From Radiobacillus kanasensis (GTDB lineage Bacteria > Bacillota > Bacilli > Bacillales > Amphibacillaceae), in NCBI RefSeq assembly GCF_021049245.1, contig NZ_CP088020.1, positions 2,796,001-2,860,000 of the forward strand: a stretch of 64,000 nucleotides of DNA. The letters are read 5' to 3'. Under the pieces are notes generated by a model, which saw nothing but the letters and a program-made list of their open reading frames with translations, did no database searches and was not told where the DNA came from. Shown here in pieces: positions 1 through 8,487 of this stretch. Each line of letters begins with the position of its first letter. Position 1 is the first letter of the stretch. The position numbers and the translations under genes are program-made.

Positions 1-527
1 ATTCCAAAGATATTAGCCAACCACCTTTTTGCTCCAACAGCTTTCATTGCTTCTAGTGGACCAGGCTCAGCTGCCTCCATCAACTCAGAGATTAATTTTC
101 CGAGAACCCCAATGTTGTGAAAAGTCATTGCTAATACTGCTGGAAAAGGGCCTAATCCAATTGCTGTTAACAAAATTAAACCAAATACGATTTCTGGGAC
201 GGATCTAATGAAACTTAAAAGAAACCGAGCGACATGGAATAGAAACTTGGAGGGGGATGTATTTCTGGCTGCAAGAAAACTAATTGGCAATGCCACTATA
301 AGTCCCAAAATACTCCCAAGAAAAGCCATAGCAATTGTTAAGATACTGTCCATTAATATTTCTGTAAAATTGCTAGTATTCATTGGAAACCATTGATTCA
401 TAAAGTCAACGATATTCTTAGAGTCTTGAAATTTAGTCAAATTAAACTCTGTTAAGTTCATACTTATCACAATAAAGATTCCTAGTAATAGAATTAAGAA
501 AAAACTACGACGTTTAAACCACATCAT
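1..527 (-). CDS. phnE: Phosphonate/phosphite ABC transporter permease PhnE (3' end outside window)
   Basis: This gene codes for an inner-membrane permease that would move phosphonate, phosphite or phosphate analogues handed over by the adjacent PhnD-type binding protein. About 175 residues are visible. A first membrane segment follows a basic MWFKRR start, then come further hydrophobic helices and the binding-protein-dependent permease loop with 'EAAEPGPLEAMKAVGA', which matches the EAA motif that docks on the ATPase. The ATG pair at 522-527 lies 8 bp after the phnD stop, so translation is probably coupled. The ATPase PhnC is not seen and may lie beyond position 1. The family call is firm; the substrate is not. 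Confidence 0.85.
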   Translation of the reverse strand, partial: MMWFKRRSFFLILLLGIFIVISMNLTEFNLTKFQDSKNIVDFMNQWFPMNTSNFTEILMDSILTIAMAFLGSILGLIVALPISFLAARNTSPSKFLFHVARFLLSFIRSVPEIVFGLILLTAIGLGPFPAVLAMTFHNIGVLGKLISELMEAAEPGPLEAMKAVGAKRWLANIFG

Positions 528-535
528 GATCAGCT

Positions 536-1453
536 CTATTCTTTAATAAATCCTTCTTTTTCCGCAGCTTTTTTAATACTTTTATAGTCTTCATTACTAG
601 CTTTCGTGAACGCAGATGCACCAAAAGCGTTTAATATCTCTTTATCTTTTATATTTAAAAAGGCTTCCTGTAGTTTCGTTATCGTTTCTTGATCTGTGTC
701 CTTGTGTACGGCCCAAGGATATTGGAATAACTTATCAGATTGCCATATTTTTTTAATTTGGTCACCCTTGATTTTTCCTGATTCAACTAGCTGATTGAAT
801 ATGGCACTATCAATAGCACCTGCATCCACCTGCTTATTCTGCACAGCCAATGCCGTAGCATCATGTGAACCAGTAAATCGAGCAGAGTTTAGCTTATATT
901 TATCTTCAGATTGATAGACACCACGTTTTTTTAATTCAATCCCAGGAATTAAAGATCCGGAAGTAGAAGCAGGGTCACCGAAAGCAAAATCAATTTTTTT
1001 AGGATCGTTAAATAATTCATCTAAATTGTCCCATGAATTGTCCTTATGTGTAATGATATAAGAGTGGTAAAAGGGCTCTCCGTCAATTAATTGAGTAACA
1101 ATAGCCTTTGCACCACTTTTTGCATGAGCAATGACATATGTGAGTGGTCCTAAGTAAGCCATGTCAATTTTGTCATAATTCATTGCTTCTACGACCCCAT
1201 TATAATTTGGATACACATCGACTTTCACTTTACGTCCTAACTCTTCTGACAAGATGGATTGTAGTTTATTCATCGCGTTTTCCATTGCACCCTCTGTTTG
1301 AGAAGGGATAACTCCAATAGTAAATGCTTCTGTTTTATCTGATTCATCCCCCGTCAGTTGCTTTTCCTCCTTTGAATTATCTGTCGAAGTGTTACATGCA
1401 GCTAATATCACCAACACACTACAAATAAAGAGTAGATACAACCAGTTTTTCAT
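536..1453 (-). CDS. phnD: Phosphonate-type ABC transporter substrate-binding lipoprotein
   Basis: This is the extracytoplasmic binding protein of a PhnD-like importer, anchored as a lipoprotein. It has a hydrophobic signal ending in the lipobox LAAC (Cys20 from the preferred start). The mature part carries the 'AYLGPLTYV' stretch and the 'DFAFGDPASTSGSLIPG' ligand-loop region typical of phosphate/phosphite/phosphonate binding proteins. About 305 residues is normal for the family. An in-frame GTG at 1465 exists, but it overlaps the AAGAGGTG ribosome site, so the ATG at 1453 is preferred. It is followed by phnE. Phosphonate, phosphite and methylphosphonate cannot be told apart here. Confidence 0.88.
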   Translation of the reverse strand: MKNWLYLLFICSVLVILAACNTSTDNSKEEKQLTGDESDKTEAFTIGVIPSQTEGAMENAMNKLQSILSEELGRKVKVDVYPNYNGVVEAMNYDKIDMAYLGPLTYVIAHAKSGAKAIVTQLIDGEPFYHSYIITHKDNSWDNLDELFNDPKKIDFAFGDPASTSGSLIPGIELKKRGVYQSEDKYKLNSARFTGSHDATALAVQNKQVDAGAIDSAIFNQLVESGKIKGDQIKKIWQSDKLFQYPWAVHKDTDQETITKLQEAFLNIKDKEILNAFGASAFTKASNEDYKSIKKAAEKEGFIKE

Positions 1454-1510
1454 ATAGTTATTCACCTCTTCTAAAAAGAATAAAGAACCCCTTTTAACTG
1501 TCCTTTCGAA

Positions 1511-1550
1511 TAAAAAAACCAGCTAGACTAATAAAAGCTAACTGGTTTTT
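1511..1550 (-). terminator. Stem-loop terminator upstream of phnD, possibly an attenuator
   Basis: Inverted arms AAAACCAGCTAG and CTAACTGGTTTT flank an 11-nt loop, and a run of seven T follows on the minus strand. It lies about 58 bp before the phnD start. It can end transcripts from the tetR operon, or act as a leader attenuator for phnD. Confidence 0.75.
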
Positions 1551-1618
1551 GATTTGTAATTATATGTATTAACTAACAATGACAATATTCCTATTTAGAA
1601 GAATTTCGACTATTTGTA

Positions 1619-1867
1619 CTAATACTTTTGGAGGTTTTGTAGGTATTTGGCATCATCAACAGATCCTTCTTGGAATCCATTTTTCGCCAGGTAAGAAGAA
1701 TCCTTAAGTTCGTCACGGCAAAGCTCTAAATAGATGATTCCAAAGTCATCTCTCTTCTACTGTAAGAAATTAAAATAACATTGTCTCGTCATTCGTATGA
1801 CCGCCATCACAGAGGTATGAAAACCTCCACTCAACCAAACATTCCCTATAACAAACCCTTGCACCAT
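1619..1867 (-). pseudogene. Remnant ORF with an in-frame stop downstream of tetR
   Basis: A frame opens with ATG at 1867, 6 nt after the tetR stop, and runs 36 codons to a TAG. It continues in the same frame for a further 45 codons, including 'IIYLELCRDELKDSSYLA' and ending '...YLQNLQKY'. The second half has ordinary coding-like composition, so the whole looks like one gene broken by a nonsense codon. I do not recognise the family. It could equally be two chance open stretches. Confidence 0.35.
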
Positions 1868-1873
1868 AAATCC

Positions 1874-2461
1874 TTACTTATTTTCAAATCCAGCCAGCAA
1901 GGACTCCATGGTTTCCATGACTTCATTTATTAATTGACGTCTATTTGGACTTTCGGTAATCCAAAGGACAGCTTCATTCATAGCCCCTGATAAACAAAAT
2001 GTTAAAGAATCAATGGATGATGTACTGATCAGTCCGTGATTATGCATCAATTGTAATTGCTCTTTTAAGGAGGTCATTGAATACTTTTGATCCATCCTTC
2101 GAAAAGTATTCCAACCTAACACTGCTGGACCGTCTATTAATAAAATTCTATGATTATGAGATTCGGATGCAGCGGTTAGGAATGCACGACACCCATTTAA
2201 GAGTTGTTCCCACATATCCTCACTCTTCATTGCCTCTTTTTCAACATGATTAGCGATATCTTTCTGAACTTGTTCAAATACAGACAAAAACAGCCCTTCT
2301 TTGTTTTTAAAATGATGATAAATCGCTCCTCTTGTTAATTCAGCTTCTTTTCCAATTTCATCTATTGCAACATTTGCGTAGCCTTTCTCCGTAAAGTGTT
2401 GTCTAGCAATTTCCAATAGTTGTTTTATCGTCTGATACGTTTCTTCTTTCGTTTTTCTCAT
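1874..2461 (-). CDS. TetR/AcrR-family transcriptional regulator
   Basis: This is a DNA-binding repressor-type regulator of 195 residues. The N-terminal helix-turn-helix (about residues 31-52) includes 'TRGAIYHHFKNKEGLF', the classic TetR recognition helix pattern. The helical C-terminal domain would bind a small ligand. It is the last functional gene of the VOC-alkC-tetR operon and starts 17 bp after alkC. A GTG at 2470 is in frame, but ATG 2461 is better spaced from AAAGGTG. A near-perfect TACATAC-N5-GTATGTA palindrome sits in the operon promoter, so autorepression is likely. The inducing ligand is unknown. Confidence 0.88.
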   Translation of the reverse strand: MRKTKEETYQTIKQLLEIARQHFTEKGYANVAIDEIGKEAELTRGAIYHHFKNKEGLFLSVFEQVQKDIANHVEKEAMKSEDMWEQLLNGCRAFLTAASESHNHRILLIDGPAVLGWNTFRRMDQKYSMTSLKEQLQLMHNHGLISTSSIDSLTFCLSGAMNEAVLWITESPNRRQLINEVMETMESLLAGFENK

Positions 2462-2478
2462 GAACCCCACACCTTTGA

Positions 2479-3267
2479 TTAACGATTGTTTATCATACTT
2501 ACTATTTCCATTGCTTCGGCTTCTCCATTTTTGACCAAGGTTCTTAAACCATGCTTAATAAGTCGTGAATTCACATTTTTATGGAGATGTATATATTCCT
2601 TTACCCATGTTATCACAACATTAGAAAAATCTTTTGACAAATCATTCAAGTGATTTGCAACTGATTTTTGAACATAGGCAGACGAATCCCCCATTAAGTT
2701 TTCTAACAACTGTAAATTGTTATTAGGATCATTATGGATTGGATTAATTCTTTTTGCCCAAGGAAGTCGAGGACGTGTACCCTCACTAACAAGTCGTCTT
2801 ACGTGTGGATTGGAATCTTTCATCCATTTCTGAAGATACTTTAGGCTGCAGTCCATATCCAAAGCTAAGTAAGGTCGTATCGCATATTCTGATGTGTGTC
2901 TTTTCGTAATTTCAACCAAGGCATGCATAGATACGTCAAAGTGTTTATGTCCATACTTTTCTACAAAAAAAGCAACCGGCATCAGAAAGTAACCTTTCGT
3001 AAACATTCCTTCTTCAGATTGGTTTTCTGGACCTAGAATATGTAGCAAAATAGCTAAGGCTTCTTCATAATCACCTGGAAGATGTTTTTGTAATTCGTCT
3101 GTTATTATCTCAACTCGAGCCTTAAGTTCCTTATCCTCTACTTGTCTAGAAATATTACTGATGAATGAATCTCTTAGGAAGTTTGGATAATGTGGCAAAA
3201 TCATACTAGACAAACGAACCGCTAACTTATCACCAAAATAATATTTTAAAGGAATATATTCGCCCAT
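2479..3267 (-). CDS. DNA alkylation repair protein, AlkC/AlkD-like HEAT-repeat glycosylase
   Basis: Members of this superfamily remove 3-methyladenine and similar cationic lesions from DNA through a HEAT-like helical scaffold. The 262-residue protein has repeated helical pairs and the segment 'LVSEGTRPRLPWA' (around residue 160), which I associate with the AlkC branch. Length is close to B. cereus AlkC. The ATG lies 2 bp after the VOC gene stop, with an AGGA site inside that gene's end, so the two are translationally coupled. Placement with a VOC protein and TetR regulator suggests a response to a toxic alkylating or electrophilic compound; that link is inferred. Confidence 0.8.
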   Translation of the reverse strand: MGEYIPLKYYFGDKLAVRLSSMILPHYPNFLRDSFISNISRQVEDKELKARVEIITDELQKHLPGDYEEALAILLHILGPENQSEEGMFTKGYFLMPVAFFVEKYGHKHFDVSMHALVEITKRHTSEYAIRPYLALDMDCSLKYLQKWMKDSNPHVRRLVSEGTRPRLPWAKRINPIHNDPNNNLQLLENLMGDSSAYVQKSVANHLNDLSKDFSNVVITWVKEYIHLHKNVNSRLIKHGLRTLVKNGEAEAMEIVSMINNR

Positions 3268-3269
3268 AG

Positions 3270-3698
3270 TTAATTATCCTGCCATACATTTTCCCTATAT
3301 TGATTTTGAAAAGATTCATTAGGTGGAATAATCGTGATTACATCAATTAGAACACCATTCGGATCACTTGTAATAAAATGACGTTGACCAAACGGTTCAT
3401 CACGAATGTCTAAATGGAGGGGGAGTTGTTTCTCTTTAATCAGAATTTGATACCATTGATCAACATCATCAACCTCAAAATTCAGAATTAAACCTTGAAC
3501 AAGTTTTCCAAATGAAGTTGGAATTGTCTCGTGTGTAGCATTGAGAATGGCTAACTCATCTCCGGTATTTTCTTTTTTTAAACTAACATACCAATCTGCT
3601 TCAAATAAGACCGAAAAGCCAAAATACTGCTTATAAAACGCACCTGTTCTTTCTATATTGTCTGTCATGATGACCGGATAAAAGCTTTTAATATTCAT
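3270..3698 (-). CDS. VOC (glyoxalase/bleomycin-resistance fold) family protein
   Basis: This 142-residue protein has the vicinal-oxygen-chelate fold pattern: '[20 protein letters not shown]' at the N-terminus and '[18 protein letters not shown]' near the C-terminus. Such proteins bind metals or hydrophobic drugs, or isomerise or cleave small molecules; the substrate cannot be read from sequence. It is the first gene of the alkC-tetR operon, preceded by a GAGGAG ribosome site and a promoter holding a TetR-type operator. The context suggests a detoxification role. Confidence 0.82.
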   Translation of the reverse strand: MNIKSFYPVIMTDNIERTGAFYKQYFGFSVLFEADWYVSLKKENTGDELAILNATHETIPTSFGKLVQGLILNFEVDDVDQWYQILIKEKQLPLHLDIRDEPFGQRHFITSDPNGVLIDVITIIPPNESFQNQYRENVWQDN

Positions 3699-3737
3699 TG
3701 GACTTCACTCCTCTTTAATTATGGCCAAATTTTAACA

Positions 3738-3756
3738 TACATACTGTTTGTATGTA
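3738..3756 (-). promoter_or_regulatory. Palindromic operator of the VOC-alkC-tetR operon
   Basis: Perfect inverted heptamers TACATAC (3738-3744) and GTATGTA (3750-3756) are separated by 5 bp. On the minus strand they lie inside a promoter with -35 TTTACA, 18 bp, -10 TAAAAT, just before the VOC gene. The half-site resembles AcrR operators. Binding here would block RNA polymerase, consistent with autorepression by the operon's TetR protein. Confidence 0.72.
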
Positions 3757-3803
3757 AATAGTGATGATGATCTATTCGTATATGAAGGAAATATATTGCA
3801 TAC

Positions 3804-3836
3804 AAAAAGACTCCTGTTTAGTAACAGAAGTCTTCA
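3804..3836 (-). terminator. Terminator downstream of the GGDEF gene
   Basis: Arms AAGACTcCTGTT and AACAGaAGTCTT pair around TAGT. A T-run follows on the minus strand, about 100 bp after the diguanylate cyclase stop codon. Confidence 0.7.
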
Positions 3837-3937
3837 GAAGAAACCAACTCTTGTTAAAGAGATGGTTAATGGATTATTTTTTCTAAACTAAAGCCGCATA
3901 ATTAGGAGAATATTTAACCATTTTTAACGGTCTCACC

Positions 3938-5011
3938 TTACGTATAAGCAACTACTTTATTCCTACCAGATTGTTTTGCTTGATATAAACTATCATCTGC
4001 TATTTTTATCAAATTTTCCGTATCCTGAATAGGTTCTGGATACGTAGCGACCCCAATAGAGACCGTAATATGAATCTTCTCCATCTTTGAAATATAAAAG
4101 TCATGTTGCTCGACGGTTCTTCTTATCTTCTCGGCAATTTCTACTGCTTGATGGCTTGGACAATCCGGCAAAATAACCGAGAACTCTTCCCCACCGTTAC
4201 GAGATACCGTATCAAACGAACGAGTGGAATCCCTTAACACTTTTCCGAGTTCTTGTAATACGATGTCTCCTACAGGGTGACCATAGGTATCATTGATTTT
4301 CTTGAAGTGATCAATATCAATTAGAACTAGTGATAACCTTTCCTCTTTCTGCTTCGCGTCCAGGATGCGCTGATTCCAAATAGTATCAAATTCCCGGACA
4401 TTGCTCAGACCAGTGAGAAAGTCTTTTGTTGCTGATTCTTTCAGCATTCTAAATTGTTCGTTTGATCTTGAAATAAAATCACAAAGTGAATAAATGACAA
4501 ATCCTCCTAATAAGGAGATGGTCCCATAGTGAACCATGGCCGAGATCAATGTCTGGTGATCATTAATGAGAAAAATGTACGCAGAAAATACGATTGCTAT
4601 GTTACAACCATTCATATACATAAACTTATATAAGGGCTTAATCCCTGTTTTAGAAATCCCCCAACACGCCAGCACTAATAGAATGAACGTACATATAGCT
4701 GTTATGGAAGAAAGATTCACACCATAGATCAACACGCGCCCTAGTGATAGCATTACACCTGTAATCATCCCACTAACGATGCCACCTGACATCATAACAA
4801 CGATAATGGCGAAATTTCTTAGATCCATTATCGTGTGGTCCGTGATATGAATACTAAACATCATCAAAACTATACCTAAGCTACCTGCAATGAAACCACC
4901 AACTATCTTTTGTTTGTTGGAGGAATATAGAGGCTTATGTTTAAAAATTTGACCTGATACAAATAAAAAAGAAATAATAAGTGCTAAATTTACAATAAGA
5001 TCGCGATACAA
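3938..5011 (-). CDS. Membrane diguanylate cyclase (5TM-5TMR_LYT sensor + GGDEF)
   Basis: The protein would make cyclic-di-GMP from two GTP at the membrane. Residues 1-180 hold five or six hydrophobic helices of the 5TMR-LYT type, a likely small-ligand or cell-wall sensor. The GGDEF domain follows, with an intact GGEEF active loop and an inhibitory RxxD site ('RSFD') exactly five residues before it, so both catalysis and product inhibition are expected. The start appears to be TTG at 5011, behind AAAGGTGATGG. It is divergent from an HD-GYP gene 350 bp away, giving a synthesis/degradation pair. Confidence 0.9.
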   Translation of the reverse strand: MYRDLIVNLALIISFLFVSGQIFKHKPLYSSNKQKIVGGFIAGSLGIVLMMFSIHITDHTIMDLRNFAIIVVMMSGGIVSGMITGVMLSLGRVLIYGVNLSSITAICTFILLVLACWGISKTGIKPLYKFMYMNGCNIAIVFSAYIFLINDHQTLISAMVHYGTISLLGGFVIYSLCDFISRSNEQFRMLKESATKDFLTGLSNVREFDTIWNQRILDAKQKEERLSLVLIDIDHFKKINDTYGHPVGDIVLQELGKVLRDSTRSFDTVSRNGGEEFSVILPDCPSHQAVEIAEKIRRTVEQHDFYISKMEKIHITVSIGVATYPEPIQDTENLIKIADDSLYQAKQSGRNKVVAYT

Positions 5012-5361
5012 CCGTCCATCACCTTTTTTCTAAAGATTTGCTTCTTATGATGTACTACAATAAGGAGCTAGACTAGCTCCTCCTCTGCTTTATCAACCAC
5101 TCTTTACTACGTATTTGTGAAGATCTCCTATACATAATACCTTGATAATTTGCTTTTAGCATAGACTATTGTTCTATATACTTCAATATAAATTTGTATA
5201 TACATTTACTAAAAGGACTGTGAAAATGGCCTATTTTCAATTCGATTGAATATGTAGTTATTTTATAACCCAAAATAAGACTATGATTCTAAACACTCTT
5301 CCTTATTACAAGCAATATTGAACCACTTCAAATCAAGTCTAAGAATCCATTTGGAGGCAGC
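5012..5361. other. Divergent intergenic region of the c-di-GMP pair, with palindrome
   Basis: This spacer serves both the GGDEF and HD-GYP genes. It contains a perfect 8-bp stem AGGAGCTA/TAGCTCCT with a 3-nt loop at 5063-5081, in the leader of the GGDEF gene, with no T-run. It may be an operator or leader hairpin. I see no gene or known riboswitch in the rest. Confidence 0.4.
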
Positions 5362-6276
5362 ATGATACGTTTTTTTAATAAACTCTTAACATATCCCGCA
5401 TATTTTCGGTACGGATTTTATCTATTGGTTCCCCTATCCATTTTGATTCATCTTTTATCTGGAGAGGCAGCAAACAACTATTATATCCTATATATTGTTT
5501 CTACGATCTTTCTTGGTATCGGATTTTACAATCGTTCCGTTTGGTTTGTCTTTGCAGGAACCCTATTTCTAGTAACCTGTCGATCCTTTCTAGAAACGGA
5601 TCATTCTTTGAATATTTGGACATACTTTACTTACTTCTTTACTTATTTAATGATTGCCTTTATTTCGGTCGCTCTCATGCAAAATGCACAAAAGATACGG
5701 GAAGACAGTTTAGAATTAACAAAGGCACTAGTCAATACGCTTGAATCTCGTGATGCTTATACTCTACACCACTCGGAAAAGGTAGCTGAATTAAGCAAAG
5801 AAATTGCCACGAAAATGCGATTACCTAAGCGAATAATCCGGAGTATTTATATTGGCGGATTACTACACGATATCGGAAAAATCGGCATACCAGAACATAT
5901 ATTAAATAAACCAACAAGATTGACGGAAGACGAATATTCTCTTATTAAAGAACATTCGGTTTTAGGATATAACATCATCAAACATATCACTTCGTTTCAA
6001 GAAAGTGGAGTTTTAGACGTGGTTCTATACCATCATGAGCGGTACGATGGGACAGGCTATCCAGAAGGAATAAAAAAAGATAAGATTCCATTAAGTGCCC
6101 GAATAGTTTCGGTTGCGGATAGTTTCGATGCAATGTCTTCCGATCGTGTTTATCGGGATAAGTATTCGTTAACTGCCATCCTCGAAGAAATTCAATTTAA
6201 CAATGGTACACAGTTTGACCCAGAGGTAGTGGGCGTCTTTCTAAGCTTGTTCGATGAAGATGGAACCATTCCATAA
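5362..6276 (+). CDS. HD-GYP domain cyclic-di-GMP phosphodiesterase, membrane-bound
   Basis: This enzyme would hydrolyse cyclic-di-GMP. Residues 15-105 contain four or so membrane helices, followed by a short linker and an HD-GYP domain. His136-137 and the HD pair at 169-170 ('LLHDIGKIGIPE') bind metal, and the HHERYDGTGYP signature lies at 224-234. All metal ligands I can check are present. The ATG has a GGAGG site 8 bp upstream. It is transcribed away from the GGDEF gene, and the pair probably sets local c-di-GMP. The signal sensed by the membrane part is unknown. Confidence 0.9.
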   Translation: MIRFFNKLLTYPAYFRYGFYLLVPLSILIHLLSGEAANNYYILYIVSTIFLGIGFYNRSVWFVFAGTLFLVTCRSFLETDHSLNIWTYFTYFFTYLMIAFISVALMQNAQKIREDSLELTKALVNTLESRDAYTLHHSEKVAELSKEIATKMRLPKRIIRSIYIGGLLHDIGKIGIPEHILNKPTRLTEDEYSLIKEHSVLGYNIIKHITSFQESGVLDVVLYHHERYDGTGYPEGIKKDKIPLSARIVSVADSFDAMSSDRVYRDKYSLTAILEEIQFNNGTQFDPEVVGVFLSLFDEDGTIP

Positions 6277-6283
6277 AGTTCAA

Positions 6284-6314
6284 AAGCGTTCCTGTTTTGA
6301 ATGGAGGAACGCTT
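6284..6314 (+). terminator. Stem-loop after the HD-GYP gene
   Basis: Perfect 10-bp arms AAGCGTTCCT and AGGAACGCTT follow the stop codon. The T-run is missing, so termination may be weak. Confidence 0.5.
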
Positions 6315-6405
6315 GCCATTTAGCGGATGGGAGTGGAAGATATCCATTCAAAAAGGAACTTTTTGTTTAAAATTTATCTAAATTTCCCACTTTAATCTGT
6401 GCCAT

Positions 6406-7089
6406 TTAATTTTTTGTATCTTCATTATTTATCAATGTATCGTTGATTTGATCAATCACCGTTCCTTTTGGTAAATTCAAGCTTAAGCTTTCTACGGATG
6501 CGAAATCCTTCTCATTGGAAAATAGATAAAACCCAGCACCATCATGAAATATAGTTATAAACGTTGAATCTGTATCTACTTCAAATATCGGGACAGACCG
6601 ATCCCTTTTTCTTCCCCACTCCTTCATACTTTTTAATGAAAAAGATAAGTTATTAGCATACGAAATAGCGTAAAACTCATTTTGAGCAGGCAGCCAGAAA
6701 GTTTCTTCCATTACCACCCTAAGTTTTTTTGATTCTTCAATCTCCACTGTGAAACAAGGGGGATGATATTGATGTTTCTGAAACAAGGTGTAATATGTTC
6801 TATTTTCTTCAAGATGCGTTAAGGTATAGCTACAATCATTTTTATCTAAGAACGACTTATACTCCTCTATTTGATCATCATATGGAATAAAGGTAAGGTA
6901 TATAGGAAATTTATTCCTCTCTATTAAAAATTCTTGTAAGAACTGTTTGTTGTGTTCCACATAGTCCCCTTCACTCCCCTCACTGATAAAATAAACTGAG
7001 CTTATATCCCCTTCAATTCTCATATAATGACCAACATCTTCTAATAACTTTTCAGTTAGTGTCTCTTCTTGGATCCAAATAGCTGGCAT
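6406..7089 (-). CDS. Hypothetical cytoplasmic protein (227 aa)
   Basis: I do not recognise this gene. It has no signal peptide or membrane segment. The protein is acidic and rich in aromatic residues, with strand-rich stretches such as 'FTVEIEESKKLRVVMEETFW'. The C-terminal half ('FITIFHDGAGFYLFSNEKD') resembles housekeeping-type small immunity or DUF proteins only in general texture. It stands alone, converging on the HD-GYP gene. A poorly conserved accessory protein is the safest call. Confidence 0.6.
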   Translation of the reverse strand: MPAIWIQEETLTEKLLEDVGHYMRIEGDISSVYFISEGSEGDYVEHNKQFLQEFLIERNKFPIYLTFIPYDDQIEEYKSFLDKNDCSYTLTHLEENRTYYTLFQKHQYHPPCFTVEIEESKKLRVVMEETFWLPAQNEFYAISYANNLSFSLKSMKEWGRKRDRSVPIFEVDTDSTFITIFHDGAGFYLFSNEKDFASVESLSLNLPKGTVIDQINDTLINNEDTKN

Positions 7090-7238
7090 TTCATCCCCAC
7101 TTCCTTTGTCTATTTCAACAATCGGTTAACTATTTTGTTCATGTTGGTATCGCAATTCATAACTTATGACTGCTTTTTTTATCCTTTCCAACTAATTGAA
7201 TCTAATTATTAATTCAATCTTAGGAATTTACTAAAATG

Positions 7239-7277
7239 CTAAAATCCCTACCTTTCATTTCAAAGACAGGGATTTTA
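7239..7277. terminator. Bidirectional stem-loop terminator
   Basis: TAAAATCCCT pairs with AGGGATTTTA across a 19-nt loop, with A and T tracts on both sides. It sits alone in the 330-bp spacer between the 227-aa gene and the DinB gene; the rest of the spacer shows nothing recognisable. Confidence 0.6.
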
Positions 7278-7425
7278 AGCTGTAAATTATTCTATAGGAA
7301 GCCTATTATTAATGTACCAACCTCTATAGAACCTTATAAAAGTCATTTTCTATATTTATACAGGAAACGTTTGATTCTATCTGCTTTCTCATTCCTTTAA
7401 GGAAAGATTTAACTTAAAGAAATAC

Positions 7426-7902
7426 TCAGTCCCAAACTAATGGTCTAGCTACCCCCATAGTTCTCAGATAATCCAACAATTGGCCTGTGTGAACAGACTC
7501 ATGATAAGCTATACGTAATAACATATCTCCAAGTGTTCTAACATAGCCAACATCAGAACGGTCTATCTTTATATTTTCTAAATCATTAGGGCTGATTGTC
7601 CTTATGTAATTAATGAAGCTTTCCCGATAGGGGCGGGAAAATATCAAATCATCTTCTACTGTTGTAAATTCTTTTTTGACAAATGGATTTGCTACATTAA
7701 TTAACCCTTCACTACCTCGTCCTATAAGGACTTGATGGTAAAGAAACTCTCCCTCTAATATATGTCTAATCATTTCAGCACAAGTCATTGCCTCTTCATC
7801 AGGTTTCCAATCCAATTTAGTATTAGGTATTGCTCTCCATACTTTTATGCTTCTACGTCTAACTTCTTCAAAGTTCAATAGTATTAAATCATTCTGCTTC
7901 AT
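7426..7902 (-). CDS. DinB/YfiT-like metal-binding protein
   Basis: This 158-residue protein has the four-helix DinB-like fold pattern. Three histidines fit the usual metal triad: His47 in 'EMIRHILEGE', and His134 and His138 in 'AYHESVHTGQLLDYLR'. Family members include bacillithiol- and mycothiol-dependent transferases, and many are uncharacterised. The end 'GVARPLVWD' is typical of Bacillus DinB proteins. It stands alone; a small membrane protein lies upstream with a 77-bp gap, so co-transcription is possible but not shown. Confidence 0.82.
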   Translation of the reverse strand: MKQNDLILLNFEEVRRRSIKVWRAIPNTKLDWKPDEEAMTCAEMIRHILEGEFLYHQVLIGRGSEGLINVANPFVKKEFTTVEDDLIFSRPYRESFINYIRTISPNDLENIKIDRSDVGYVRTLGDMLLRIAYHESVHTGQLLDYLRTMGVARPLVWD

Positions 7903-7979
7903 TTTTATCCCCTCCTAATTTTCAATTTCTTATTAAAGTTAGAATCCAATTATTATAGAAAAAAAGATTATGCCTTGAA

Positions 7980-8300
7980 TCAATGAACTTTTGCTGTTCT
8001 GTTTCGATATACAATCAAAGTGATTGCATTTAACAAGATGGTAACAATGAGAAGTACAGTTGCGACGAACACTAAAGCACCCGTTGTGTCCATAAGAGCA
8101 GACCAATCCTCAATGATTACCAAATGATACTGATAGAAAATCTGAAAACATAGCGAAATAGCACAAGCACTGATGCTCATCATGGATAGAGCAATCCAAT
8201 TATTATTGTCATGCTTTTCATTTCGCATGAGATTAACAACAGGCAATATCCAAGCAATTAGCCCAAGTACGAGACTTCCAAGATTAAGCAAACTAATCAT
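7980..8300 (-). CDS. Small integral membrane protein (106 aa)
   Basis: Three strongly hydrophobic helices (about residues 5-22, 38-58 and 74-97) are joined by short polar loops with 'MRNEKHDNN' after the first. I do not recognise a named family; such three-helix proteins in Bacillus are often annotated only as putative membrane proteins. It starts 78 bp upstream of the DinB gene in the same direction and may share its transcript. No function can be assigned. Confidence 0.65.
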   Translation of the reverse strand: MISLLNLGSLVLGLIAWILPVVNLMRNEKHDNNNWIALSMMSISACAISLCFQIFYQYHLVIIEDWSALMDTTGALVFVATVLLIVTILLNAITLIVYRNRTAKVH

Positions 8301-8487
8301 TTCTAATCCCCTTTGATATTGTTTTTTATTCTTGTTCTGAAATCTCTTGCCGTTACTCTAAATAGGAAATTTCATATTCATTTTAACATATTTATCCAGG
8401 TGGGGTTTTGTATCAAAGAAAAACTGACCCTTTCCAGGAGCCAGCTTCATTATTTTGTAACAACGCCAATTTGTAATTAAACAAACA

